NCBI GenBank assembly: GCA_017405375.1 | Contig: JAFRAO010000039.1 | Coordinates: 1 to 64,000, forward strand | From: a bacterium | GTDB lineage: Bacteria > Cyanobacteriota > Vampirovibrionia > Gastranaerophilales > Gastranaerophilaceae | DNA length: 64,000 nt | Reading direction: 5' to 3' | Part shown: in pieces, positions 9,267 through 16,895 of the stretch | How the letters are laid out: each line of letters starts with the position of its first letter | Numbering within the stretch: position 1 is the first letter of the stretch | The notes under the pieces: model-generated | Told to the model about the DNA's origin: nothing | Seen by the model: the letters and a program-made list of their open reading frames with translations, nothing else | Database searches by the model: none | Position numbers and translations under genes: made by a program

Positions 9267-11869
9267 CACTTAACCGTTTGATTTTGTAAAATATCATTTT
9301 TTATAGCATTTAATACTTCATTAACTTTATCTAAATTTTTCACAGCACCTTGTGCAAATTGCGGACGCCCACCGCCTTTACCGTCTGTTGCAGCTGCAAT
9401 TTCTTTTACAATGTTACCTGCATTTATTCCTTTTGCAACAATATTGTCAGAAACTTTTACAAATATTGTAGTTCCGGCAACTACTGCTATAACAGAATCA
9501 CCAAGTTTATTTGCAAGCATTTCTACACCCTCTTTAAGTGCATTTGAATCAAGCTGATCCATTTTTTGAACAAATAATTTTCCACCGTTTATGTCAACAG
9601 CATTTGATGCAAATTCTTTGAATTTTTCTTTTGCTTGTTGATTTTTTAGTGTAGATAATTCTTTTTGAAGTTCTTTGTTTTCTTCTTGAATTTTATCAAT
9701 TCTTGCTTCAACTTCGTTATAATGAGCTTTGAATTTTGCTGCCAATTTATCCAAAGTGTTTGCCTTATCAGACAAATATTTTAAAGCCGATTTTGCGACA
9801 ACAACTTCAATACGTCTTGTACCTGCTGCGATAGCAGATTCAGAAACTATTTTTGCAAGTCTTAATTGTCCTGTATGAGAAGCATGACATCCTGCACAGA
9901 ATTCTTTTGAAACGTCATTACCTATTGAAACGACTCTTACTTCATCTTCATATTTTTCACCGAATAAAGCCATTGCGCCTGTTTGACGAGCTTCATCAAT
10001 ATTCATAACTTTTGTTGTTACTTCTAAATCTTGACTAATCCATTCATTAATCAAATCTTCCGCTTTTTGAATTTCTTTTTCCGTCATTGCTCTATCGAAA
10101 GTAAAGTCAAAACGCATTCTATCTTCTTCCACTTGTGAACCTGCTTGGTGAACATCACCCGAAAGGACTTTTTGCAAAGCTGCTTGAAGTAAGTGCGCAG
10201 AAGTATGATGAACTTTTATTTGAGCACGTCTTTCTTTGTCAATGCAAGCATGAACCGTTTGTCCGATTTCTATTTCACCATTTACAAGTTCACATCTGTG
10301 AACGAACAATTTGTTAACTTTAAATGTTGTTAAAACATTAAGTTTAACCGAATCGTTTTCGATTACCCCTGAATCGCCTACTTGACCACCACATTCAGCG
10401 TAAAATGGAGTTTTATCCAAAACAACATCTACAAAACCTTCACCGTCAAGGGTTTCAATTATTTTTGCATCGCATTCAAGTTCATCGTAACCGACAAAAT
10501 TAGTTGCTCCAACTCGTTCTTCAACTTTTGCATATTTAATATCACCCGTTACGGAAATCTTTTGAGTAGCGGCTTTTGCTCTGTCTTTTTGCTCTTGCAT
10601 GGCTTTTTTAAATCCGGCTTCATCAGCTTTTAAACCGTTTTCTTCCGCAATTTCTTTTGTTAATTCAAACGGGAAACCAAATGTATCATATAATCTGAAT
10701 GCGCTTTCGCCGTCAATGTCTTTTTTGTTATCAATAAATTCGTTTAATAATTTATATCCTCTATCAAGAGTTTTGTTAAATCTTTCTTCTTCTTTTTTGA
10801 TAGTATCAATAATTTTTTCTCGATTTCTTCTTAAATCAGGATATGCATCGCCGTAATTTTCAAGGACAACATCAACAAGTTTGTATAAGAACGGTAATTC
10901 CATACCTAAGATTTTACCATGTCTTAACGCACGTCTTAGAATCATTCTTAATACGTAACTTCTTCCTTCATTTCCCGGAATTACTCCGTCATTAATCAAG
11001 AAAGTTACACATCTTGCGTGGTCAGTGATAATTCTTAAAGAAATATCAGTTTTTTCGGATTGTTTATATTTAACTCCACTCATTTCACAAACTTTGTCTA
11101 AGATAGGTTTTAATAAATCCGTTTCAAAAGTTGATGCAACACCTTGGCAGACCATCGTAATACGTTCTAAGCCCATACCTGTATCAACATTTTTCTTTTC
11201 TAACGGAGATTGATTACCATCTTCATCTTGGTATAATTCAGTAAATACAAGGTTCCAAATTTCAACCCATCTGTCGCATTCGCAAGTATCAATGCCGCAA
11301 TCGTCAGAACATTTGTATTCTTCACCTAAATCGTAATGAATTTCTGAACATGGACCGCAAGAACCTGATGCCCCCGGAGGACCCCAGAAATTGTCTTTTT
11401 TCCCTTTACGCTTAATTCTTTCGTCTGGTACACCTATACTGCGCCAAATTTCATATGCTTCATCGTCAGTTTCAAAAATGGTAATCCATAATCTGTCTTT
11501 ATCAAGTTTTAAGACGTTTGTAACAAAATCCCAAGCCCAAGGTATAATTTCCTTTTTGTAGTAATCACCAAAGGAGAAATTACCTAACATTTCAAAGAAA
11601 GTATGATGTCTTGGAGTTCTTCCAACATTTTCGATATCAGAATCTTTTCCGCCTGCGCGGGCGCATTTTTGGCAAGATGTTGCACGAGCAGGATCATAAG
11701 GCGGTTTTACAATACCCAAGAAGATTGGTAAGAATTGTAACATGCCTGCTGTTGTTAAAAGAACTGTCGGATTATCCGGTACCAAAGACGAACTTTCGAC
11801 AACTGTATGTTGGTGTTTGTCTTTAAAAAAGTCTAAATATAATTTTCTGATTTCATTTCCTGTAAGCAT
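9263..11869 (-). CDS. alaS: Alanine--tRNA ligase
   Basis: Full-length class II AlaRS (868 residues). Domains in order: catalytic core (GCGP-type region GASGSCGPCSEIHYD, about 160-175), editing domain with HHTSAHLL (about 555-562) and CAGCHASH (about 660-667), whose Cys/His bind zinc, and a coiled coil plus C-Ala domain ending in GKGGGRPQFAQG. The start ATG 11869 (MLTGNEIRKLY) follows AAAAAGGGA; the earlier in-frame Met 11887 has no such site. Two TATAAT boxes lie upstream on this strand. It overlaps maf tail to tail. Confidence 0.97.
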   Translation of the reverse strand: MLTGNEIRKLYLDFFKDKHQHTVVESSSLVPDNPTVLLTTAGMLQFLPIFLGIVKPPYDPARATSCQKCARAGGKDSDIENVGRTPRHHTFFEMLGNFSFGDYYKKEIIPWAWDFVTNVLKLDKDRLWITIFETDDEAYEIWRSIGVPDERIKRKGKKDNFWGPPGASGSCGPCSEIHYDLGEEYKCSDDCGIDTCECDRWVEIWNLVFTELYQDEDGNQSPLEKKNVDTGMGLERITMVCQGVASTFETDLLKPILDKVCEMSGVKYKQSEKTDISLRIITDHARCVTFLINDGVIPGNEGRSYVLRMILRRALRHGKILGMELPFLYKLVDVVLENYGDAYPDLRRNREKIIDTIKKEEERFNKTLDRGYKLLNEFIDNKKDIDGESAFRLYDTFGFPFELTKEIAEENGLKADEAGFKKAMQEQKDRAKAATQKISVTGDIKYAKVEERVGATNFVGYDELECDAKIIETLDGEGFVDVVLDKTPFYAECGGQVGDSGVIENDSVKLNVLTTFKVNKLFVHRCELVNGEIEIGQTVHACIDKERRAQIKVHHTSAHLLQAALQKVLSGDVHQAGSQVEEDRMRFDFTFDRAMTEKEIQKAEDLINEWISQDLEVTTKVMNIDEARQTGAMALFGEKYEDEVRVVSIGNDVSKEFCAGCHASHTGQLRLAKIVSESAIAAGTRRIEVVVAKSALKYLSDKANTLDKLAAKFKAHYNEVEARIDKIQEENKELQKELSTLKNQQAKEKFKEFASNAVDINGGKLFVQKMDQLDSNALKEGVEMLANKLGDSVIAVVAGTTIFVKVSDNIVAKGINAGNIVKEIAAATDGKGGGRPQFAQGAVKNLDKVNEVLNAIKNDILQNQTVKC

Positions 11870-12052
11870 AATAATTCCCTTTTTCATAAATAATTTATAA
11901 AAAAATTATACATTAAAAAATTATAACCTGCACGCGTAAATTTATTTGTATTGCGAATGTAACAAAATATATATTTAATCAATGTAAACTTGCAAAAAGA
12001 ATTAGAATAATGTATTATGGAGCAGTTAATATTTAAACACAAGGTGAAATTT

Positions 12053-12322
12053 ATGAGAAATGTGAAAAGTAGCATAAAACCAGTCGTAGACTGCATTTTA
12101 GCTAGGGGGGGGGGGGCTAAACTCTCTCGTAGCAAGGCTTTTAGCCTGCTTAAGCATTTAAAAGCCTCTGTTTGTAACTTCTTTAAAGGTGAACTGTCCA
12201 GAGTGAACAGTGGTGAGAGGCGTCAGTTTACCTATAACAGTTCACTCACACGCATTTACTTTAGCAGAAACGCTAATTGTAATGGGCATAATCGGCATTG
12301 TAGCTGCACTTACGATACCTAA
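12053..12322 (+). other. Well-initiated prepilin leader ORF, out of frame with the pilin body
   Basis: ATG 12053 has an AAGGTGA site 6-7 bases upstream and reads MRNVKSSIKPVVDCILARGGG..., passing through the 12-G run in frame, then LSRSKAFSLLKHLKAS and GELSRVNSGERR. At about 12213-12225 the reading should continue into the prepilin body, but the body is in the +1 frame (GVSLPITVHSHA^FTLAE), so this ORF runs on into non-homologous residues and stops at 12322. A lost dinucleotide or gained base in this short stretch would explain it. A 9-bp inverted repeat, GTGAACTGT (12189-12197) and ACAGTTCAC (12237-12245), brackets the junction. Leader and body together are probably one frameshifted gene. 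Confidence 0.55.
12105..12116. repeat. Poly-G tract (12 G)
   Basis: Twelve consecutive G in a genome of roughly 30% GC, inside the leader of a prepilin gene. Such runs slip during replication and are classic phase-variation sites. With 12 G the upstream and downstream parts of the leader are in one frame; a change of one base leads to an immediate TAA at 12118 or to a TAA at 12159. Confidence 0.9.
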
Positions 12323-12992
12323 TGTAAACAAAAACACAGGTGAAGCTGAAAAGGTAGCTAAGTTTAAGAAACTTTATGCTGAATTATCAGAAGCACACGA
12401 TAGAGCTACTGCTGTTTATGGACCTGTTAAAAAATGGGGTATAACAACTTCTACAGAATTAAAAAAACGTTATATGAGTCGATTATCAGAATTTTTAAAA
12501 ATACAAAAAAGTTGTGGTTTCACTGCAGGTGATACAAATTGTAGAGGAATAATTTATGCAGATAATTATGCTACTAATTTAACAGGATATCGGGATTGGC
12601 AGAATTTAATGCAAAGTGATGCTCCTTCTATAATATTGAATAGTGGTGCAAGTATTTACTTTACTGGAAATGATGTTTCTCTTAGTACAGATGGTATTGG
12701 GACGTTACTTTTAGATATTGACGGTCCTAAAAAAGGTAAAAATGCTTTTGGAATTGATGTATTTTTATTACAAATAACAGAAAATGGTATAACACCAGGT
12801 GGTGTTGGATATTCTGATTTATACGGATATGGTGCTGGTTGTTTAAGGTCTGGCAAAACTTGCGGACAGTGGATAATGGATTTTGGTAATATGGATTATT
12901 TGAATATAAACCATGATAAACCTTATGCATGCAAAAATAATCCTTCAAAAGAATTAGGCTGGGAAGCAGACAAAGCCCATAGCTGCAAATAA
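12210..12992 (+). CDS. Prepilin-like protein body (possibly frameshifted gene)
   Basis: From GTG 12210 this reads 260 residues with the prepilin site HSHA^FTLAE and the hydrophobic helix TLIVMGIIGIVAALTIP, followed by a pilin-like body. Family signatures shared with 2-625 and 22132-22962 are RLSEFLK, LLDIDGPKKGKNAFGIDVF, GNMDYL and a final CK. GTG 12210 has no ribosome binding site, and the same frame is closed just upstream (TGA 12204). The natural start is therefore more likely ATG 12053 in another frame, and the gene as sequenced is either disrupted, phase-off, or an assembly error. A terminator follows at 13031. Confidence 0.75.
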   Translation: MVRGVSLPITVHSHAFTLAETLIVMGIIGIVAALTIPNVNKNTGEAEKVAKFKKLYAELSEAHDRATAVYGPVKKWGITTSTELKKRYMSRLSEFLKIQKSCGFTAGDTNCRGIIYADNYATNLTGYRDWQNLMQSDAPSIILNSGASIYFTGNDVSLSTDGIGTLLLDIDGPKKGKNAFGIDVFLLQITENGITPGGVGYSDLYGYGAGCLRSGKTCGQWIMDFGNMDYLNINHDKPYACKNNPSKELGWEADKAHSCK

Positions 12993-13301
12993 ACCAACAA
13001 CAAAAAATTTTAATTATAACAAATACAATCAAGAACCACAACTACAATACTGGCAGTGGTTCTTTTACGTTTAAAGAATATTATGAACAATCAAAGCGTC
13101 AAGAATCCAGTTGCAGAGATAAATTATTGGATAAATTTAGCAGACAAGAATTGCTTCAAATATCTGTTATTCATATTCTTAAGTATTAAAAATTCTATAA
13201 CCTTGGAAATATGAAATAGACATTTAATAGCCATAAAATTTATACTATTAGCGAATATAATTTTATGTTATTCAAAATAAAATTATCAAAAAGGAGTCAT
13301 T
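12993..13301. other. 309-base intergenic region
   Basis: It holds the terminator hairpin (13031-13066), then AT-rich DNA without a convincing gene. An imperfect inverted repeat, CATAAAATT (13232-13240) with AATTTTATG (13259-13267), lies before the thioredoxin gene and probably overlaps its promoter. Confidence 0.6.
13031..13066 (+). terminator. Rho-independent terminator after the prepilin gene
   Basis: AAGAACCAC (13031-13039) pairs perfectly with GTGGTTCTT (13056-13064); the loop is 16 bases and two more T follow. It lies 39 bases after the prepilin stop. Confidence 0.6.
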
Positions 13302-13601
13302 ATGATTACAGAATTAGATAATAACAATTACGAAGAAGAAACAAAAAACGGTTTGAAATTAATAGAGTTTTCTGCGGATTGGTGCGGCTTTTGTTCAAGA
13401 CAGAATATCATACTGAAAGAACTGGATAAAATTTGGATTGGTAAAGTAGATACCGATAAAAACAGAGAACTTGCCAAAAAGTATAATATAACTGCATTAC
13501 CATCATTCGTTTTACTAAAAAACGGAAATGAAGTCGAAAGATTCAGCGGTTTGCATTCCAAATTTGATATTATGAATATTATTACCAAACACTTGAAATA
13601 A
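13302..13601 (+). CDS. Thioredoxin-family protein
   Basis: A 99-residue single-domain thioredoxin fold. The active site is FSADWCGFCSRQ near residues 22-33, with Phe replacing the Pro of the canonical WCGPC, which usually shifts redox potential. The cis-proline loop is ALPSFVLL near 66-73. No signal peptide, so a cytoplasmic disulfide reductase is likely. AAAAAGGAG lies 5-6 bases before ATG. It is convergent with the Ycf45-type ATPase, 6 bases apart. Confidence 0.9.
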   Translation: MITELDNNNYEEETKNGLKLIEFSADWCGFCSRQNIILKELDKIWIGKVDTDKNRELAKKYNITALPSFVLLKNGNEVERFSGLHSKFDIMNIITKHLK

Positions 13602-13607
13602 CCTAAA

Positions 13608-15248
13608 TTATTCATTAACAATTCTAAGGTGTCTTGAAGGTCCGTCACCAACACTTTCACTCTTTAAATTATGTTGCTCTACAAGCTCATGCTGCAACCT
13701 GCGAATTTGCTGGTTCTGTGGTGTAAGCTCTATGCACTTTGTGCCGGATAAAACTTTATTTATTGCATTTTTTGCCTCATCTAAAGCCTTTTCCGTTTCA
13801 TCTGAATACCCTTGAACTATTTGTGCACTTTCTTTTATATCTAACGCCTCTTTTATTACTTTTTGTATTTGTGCCATTGAATTTGTTTTTACATAAAATA
13901 TCTGTAATCTGTAATTATTTGCCGTATTTAAAATTTTAGCCCCGCCTTTTGCAAAATTTTTATGCGCAATAACTAAATCGGCATCATCTATATTCTTCGT
14001 TATCTCTGCATCCAAATCCAATCTTTCAATAATTTTTTCAACAATAGACCTTGAAACAGCATATAAATAAATCTTTTTTATTTTTTTGACTTCCTTTACG
14101 TAATCTTTTCTGTTAAAACTAAATTTCAAACTGTCAGAAGGATTTTGTTGATTAAATTTATTATTGAAATTGTCTATTATATTTGTTTGTTCTTTGTTTT
14201 CAGTAAATTTATTTTTTTCATCAACTGTGATATCGGAAGGTGTTTCGCTCTTACAAGTTGTTGTATTATCATAACTTTTGTCAACTTTTCTTATCTCAGG
14301 ACGAATTGGCCACCCTCTCAAAATATAATCAACAGCCTCTGAAGCATTTTTATAAACAGCTAAAGTGTTTCTGTCCAAAATTTCTATTATAATGTCAAAA
14401 GTCGGTTGTTTTTCTCTTTCCAACACAGTCTTTTGTGAAGCTCTCCTTTTTGCTTCATCATCCCCAAGTGTTACGGATTGTACACCACCAACCAAATCGG
14501 ACAATGACGGATTTTTAATCAAATTCTCTAAACTTTGTCCATGCGCAGTTGCAATAAGCATTACACCGCGTTCAGCGATTGTTCTTGCAGCTTGCGCTTC
14601 CTCTTCTGTTCCGATTTCGTCAACAACAATAACTTCAGGAGTATGATTTTCAACAGCCTCAATCATAATATCTTTTTGAAATTCAGGCTGTCTGACTTGC
14701 ATTCTTCTTGCTCTTCCTATCGCAGGATGAGGAGTATCTCCATCACCGGCTATTTCGTTCGAAGTATCAACTATGACAACCCTTTTGCCAAGCTCATTTG
14801 CTACAAGTCGAGAAATTTCACGCAATTTCGTAGTTTTTCCTACACCGGGACGTCCAAGGAATAAAATACTTTTACCCTGCGTAACAAAATCCTTTATACA
14901 ATCTATTGTCCCTGTAACAACTCTACCTATCCTGCATGTTAAACCTATTACACGACCTTGTCTGTTCTTTATTGCACTAATCCTGTGTAAAGTACCTTCT
15001 ATTCCTGACCTGTTATCTGATGTAAAATCTTGAATTTTGCTTGTAACATAATCCAAATCAGCATATTCAATAGGTTTGCAATTTAAACTCTCAATTTTTG
15101 CATTCGAATAGCGAATTTCCGGAAGTCTGCCTATATCAAGAACAATTTCAATAACATCTGATAATGAGTCCCGAGTTATCAGACTCGTTATTTTGGGAGG
15201 TAAAACTTCGATTAATTTGTCAATATCATTTTGCAGCAAATCGTTCAT
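13608..15248 (-). CDS. Ycf45/SpoIIIAA-type ATPase with C-terminal R3H-like domain
   Basis: A 546-residue P-loop ATPase. Motifs: Walker A GRPGVGKTTKL (about 133-143), VDTSNEIAGDGDTPHPAIG, Walker B EVIVVDEIGTEEEA (about 203-216), then ATAHGQSLENL. Low-complexity residues (330-380) follow, and a C-terminal region has SVGDGPSRHLRIVNE, the R3H-type single-strand nucleic acid binding end. This arrangement is typical of the cyanobacterial/plastid Ycf45 family, a lineage clue. Cellular role is not established; nucleic acid binding is inferred from R3H. Confidence 0.85.
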   Translation of the reverse strand: MNDLLQNDIDKLIEVLPPKITSLITRDSLSDVIEIVLDIGRLPEIRYSNAKIESLNCKPIEYADLDYVTSKIQDFTSDNRSGIEGTLHRISAIKNRQGRVIGLTCRIGRVVTGTIDCIKDFVTQGKSILFLGRPGVGKTTKLREISRLVANELGKRVVIVDTSNEIAGDGDTPHPAIGRARRMQVRQPEFQKDIMIEAVENHTPEVIVVDEIGTEEEAQAARTIAERGVMLIATAHGQSLENLIKNPSLSDLVGGVQSVTLGDDEAKRRASQKTVLEREKQPTFDIIIEILDRNTLAVYKNASEAVDYILRGWPIRPEIRKVDKSYDNTTTCKSETPSDITVDEKNKFTENKEQTNIIDNFNNKFNQQNPSDSLKFSFNRKDYVKEVKKIKKIYLYAVSRSIVEKIIERLDLDAEITKNIDDADLVIAHKNFAKGGAKILNTANNYRLQIFYVKTNSMAQIQKVIKEALDIKESAQIVQGYSDETEKALDEAKNAINKVLSGTKCIELTPQNQQIRRLQHELVEQHNLKSESVGDGPSRHLRIVNE

Positions 15249-15386
15249 CTAATCCTTTTTGTACGTGATGCACTTCCAATAATATAATACCACTTTTTAT
15301 ATATAAATTATCAACATTTTTACATTAAAAATCTTCTGTGTAATAAATCTTTACATTTAATTCTTTTAATCATATTTTTTATTACT

Positions 15387-15824
15387 CTATTTTAAAATAA
15401 GGGCTGTAATTTTGAAATCTTCACTCATTTCTTCTGTTATATAATCGCCATATATAACCTTTGTGTTATCAAAATTTGTATAATCAGCAATACTATTTTT
15501 AATTTCTTCAATAATTTTAGTAATATCTTCTGATGTGAATTTCCCATTTTGTTCTATTATGAATATCAAATGTGTAGCATCTATAACTTCTTTTTCTCTT
15601 AAAAGCCCTGAATATGGTATTTCATTATTACTTCCATCGATTGACGTAAATACAGTATAACTACAATCTGATGCCATTTTTAAAGCATCCGTTATAACTT
15701 TCTTATCAAGAAAAATTGTATTTTCTTTCTGATTTAAATTTACTAATTCGTTTGTAAAATATTCAATAACAACGTCAGAAAATTTTTTGGATAATATTGA
15801 TGTTAATGTTTTGTATTTTGGCAT
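15387..15824 (-). CDS. Small protein resembling the FtsZ C-terminal domain
   Basis: 145 residues from ATG 15824 (MPKYKTL), preceded by AAAAAGAGAA. I do not recognise the N-terminal half. The C-terminal half resembles the FtsZ/tubulin second domain: DATHLIFIIEQNGKFTSEDI parallels the FtsZ GAKGVLLNITGG-DLTLFEV segment, and TKVIYGDYITEEMSEDFKIT parallels ANIIFGAVIDESLGDEVRVT. The GTP-binding tubulin-signature domain is absent, so it cannot act as a GTPase. It follows the MIF homologue by 17 bases, probably in one transcript. A partner of FtsZ is a guess; the similarity is by eye. Confidence 0.5.
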   Translation of the reverse strand: MPKYKTLTSILSKKFSDVVIEYFTNELVNLNQKENTIFLDKKVITDALKMASDCSYTVFTSIDGSNNEIPYSGLLREKEVIDATHLIFIIEQNGKFTSEDITKIIEEIKNSIADYTNFDNTKVIYGDYITEEMSEDFKITALILK

Positions 15825-15841
15825 TATTATTCTCTTTTTGC

Positions 15842-16186
15842 TTAAAACATCATTCCGTTCCAACCCCATAAATCAACAGGGTGATATGTTACATAAACTT
15901 TAGAGCCATCAATACCATAATCAGAAGATAATATTTCACAAATATCTCCGGTTAAATTCTGACAAGATGATTTTTCAGGTTTTCCTAAAAGTTTTATTGA
16001 AATGTATGCTCCTTTATCTAATTCTTCTCCCGCCATATAAATAGATTTATTGTCTTCAACTTCCGCCATTATGTAGGCTTTTGGCTTTGAAAAAGCTGAT
16101 GATACCGCATTAGTCAATTTTGCTTGCAAATCATTTTTTTGATTCTCGTCTAATTTTGAGCTTAATCTTACATTAATGTATGGCAT
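15842..16186 (-). CDS. MIF-family (tautomerase superfamily) protein
   Basis: A 114-residue homologue of macrophage migration inhibitory factor, a trimeric tautomerase. Pro follows the initiator Met and becomes the catalytic N-terminal base (MPYINVRLSSKL). SKPKAYIMAEVEDNKSIYMAG matches the central strand, and the end, VYVTYHPVDLWGWNGMMF, matches [20 protein letters not shown] of animal MIF. The CxxC of animal MIF is absent. Substrate is unknown; phenylpyruvate-type tautomerase activity is inferred. In a gut organism it could interact with host MIF receptors, but that is speculation. Confidence 0.88.
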   Translation of the reverse strand: MPYINVRLSSKLDENQKNDLQAKLTNAVSSAFSKPKAYIMAEVEDNKSIYMAGEELDKGAYISIKLLGKPEKSSCQNLTGDICEILSSDYGIDGSKVYVTYHPVDLWGWNGMMF

Positions 16187-16214
16187 ATTATATCTCCTTG
16201 TGTTTTAGTTATAC

Positions 16215-16244
16215 TAATAATTTTATGATAACATAAAATTATTA
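16215..16244 (-). promoter_or_regulatory. Perfect 13-bp palindrome in the MIF/AlkA divergent promoter region
   Basis: TAATAATTTTATG (16215-16227) and CATAAAATTATTA (16232-16244) are perfect inverted copies around ATAA. On the minus strand it reads TTTTATGTTATCATAAAA, which contains an extended -10 (TATGTTATCAT), 29 bases before the MIF start. It may be both promoter and operator. Confidence 0.45.
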
Positions 16245-16277
16245 ATTTAATCAGAAAAACTTAATACGCAGGTGAAA

Positions 16278-16895
16278 ATGTATTTTGAATATGGCGAAAA
16301 AGAAATTGAATATTTAAAATCAAAAGATAAAAAATTGGGTTGTATGATTGAAAAAATCGGTCATATATACCGCGAGGTCGATTCAGATTTGTTTTCCGCC
16401 GTTGTTCATAATATTATTAGCCAGCAAATATCAACAAAAGCTCAATTAACTATTTGGAATAGAATGAAAGATAATTTTGGAGATATTAATTTCGAAAATA
16501 TCTGTAATTCTGATATTCAAGAAATTCAATCATTTGGTATAACTTTTAAAAAAGCAGAATATATAAAAGATTTTGCATTAAAGATTAAAAATGGAGAGTT
16601 AAATTTAAAAAAAATATTGAAATTATCTGATGAAGAAGCAATAAGAGAACTTGTAAAACTAAAAGGTATAGGAATTTGGACTGCGGAAATGATACTGCTT
16701 TTTTGTATGCAACGTCCAAATATATTCAGTTATAATGATTTAGGGATACAAAATGGATTAAAAATAATTTATCATCATAAAGAAATTGATAAAAAATTAT
16801 TTGAAAAGTATCGTAAAAGATTTAGCCCGTATTGTTCTGTTGCAAGCCTTTATCTTTGGGAAGTTGCAGGAAACAAAATATCAGACAATAATTAG
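16278..16895 (+). CDS. HhH-GPD DNA glycosylase (AlkA-like 3-methyladenine glycosylase)
   Basis: A 205-residue base-excision repair glycosylase. It shows SAVVHNIISQQIS (about residue 38), the helix-hairpin-helix LKGIGIWTAEMILLF (about 132-146) and the catalytic Asp in FSYNDLGIQNG (about 155). It lacks the AlkA N-terminal domain, so resembles compact Mag/AlkA forms that remove alkylated purines. ATG 16278 is preferred over in-frame GTG 16272, which lies within the AGGTGA site. It is divergent from the MIF gene and overlaps the convergent AAA+ gene by 4 bases (TTAG). Confidence 0.88.
   Translation: MYFEYGEKEIEYLKSKDKKLGCMIEKIGHIYREVDSDLFSAVVHNIISQQISTKAQLTIWNRMKDNFGDINFENICNSDIQEIQSFGITFKKAEYIKDFALKIKNGELNLKKILKLSDEEAIRELVKLKGIGIWTAEMILLFCMQRPNIFSYNDLGIQNGLKIIYHHKEIDKKLFEKYRKRFSPYCSVASLYLWEVAGNKISDNN

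Noticed and set aside
10599-10856. Plus-strand ORF of 85 codons within alaS
   Set aside because: Antisense shadow of a well-conserved synthetase region.
12179-12190. TTTAAAG as a possible -1 frameshift slippery site in the prepilin leader
   Set aside because: The zero-frame codons are TTT AAA, which is the wrong phase for the X XXY YYZ heptamer, and the needed shift is +1 (or -2), not -1.
13083-13214. Small plus-strand ORF of 43 codons between the prepilin gene and thioredoxin
   Set aside because: Weak ribosome binding site, unremarkable composition, and the region holds a terminator; not convincing as a gene.
13328-13660. Minus-strand ORF of 110 codons opposite the thioredoxin gene
   Set aside because: Thioredoxin on the plus strand has an active site and a strong ribosome binding site; this is its antisense shadow.
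16215-16244. 13-bp palindrome read as a terminator
   Set aside because: It lies between divergent gene starts, so there is no transcript to end there; a promoter/operator role fits better.
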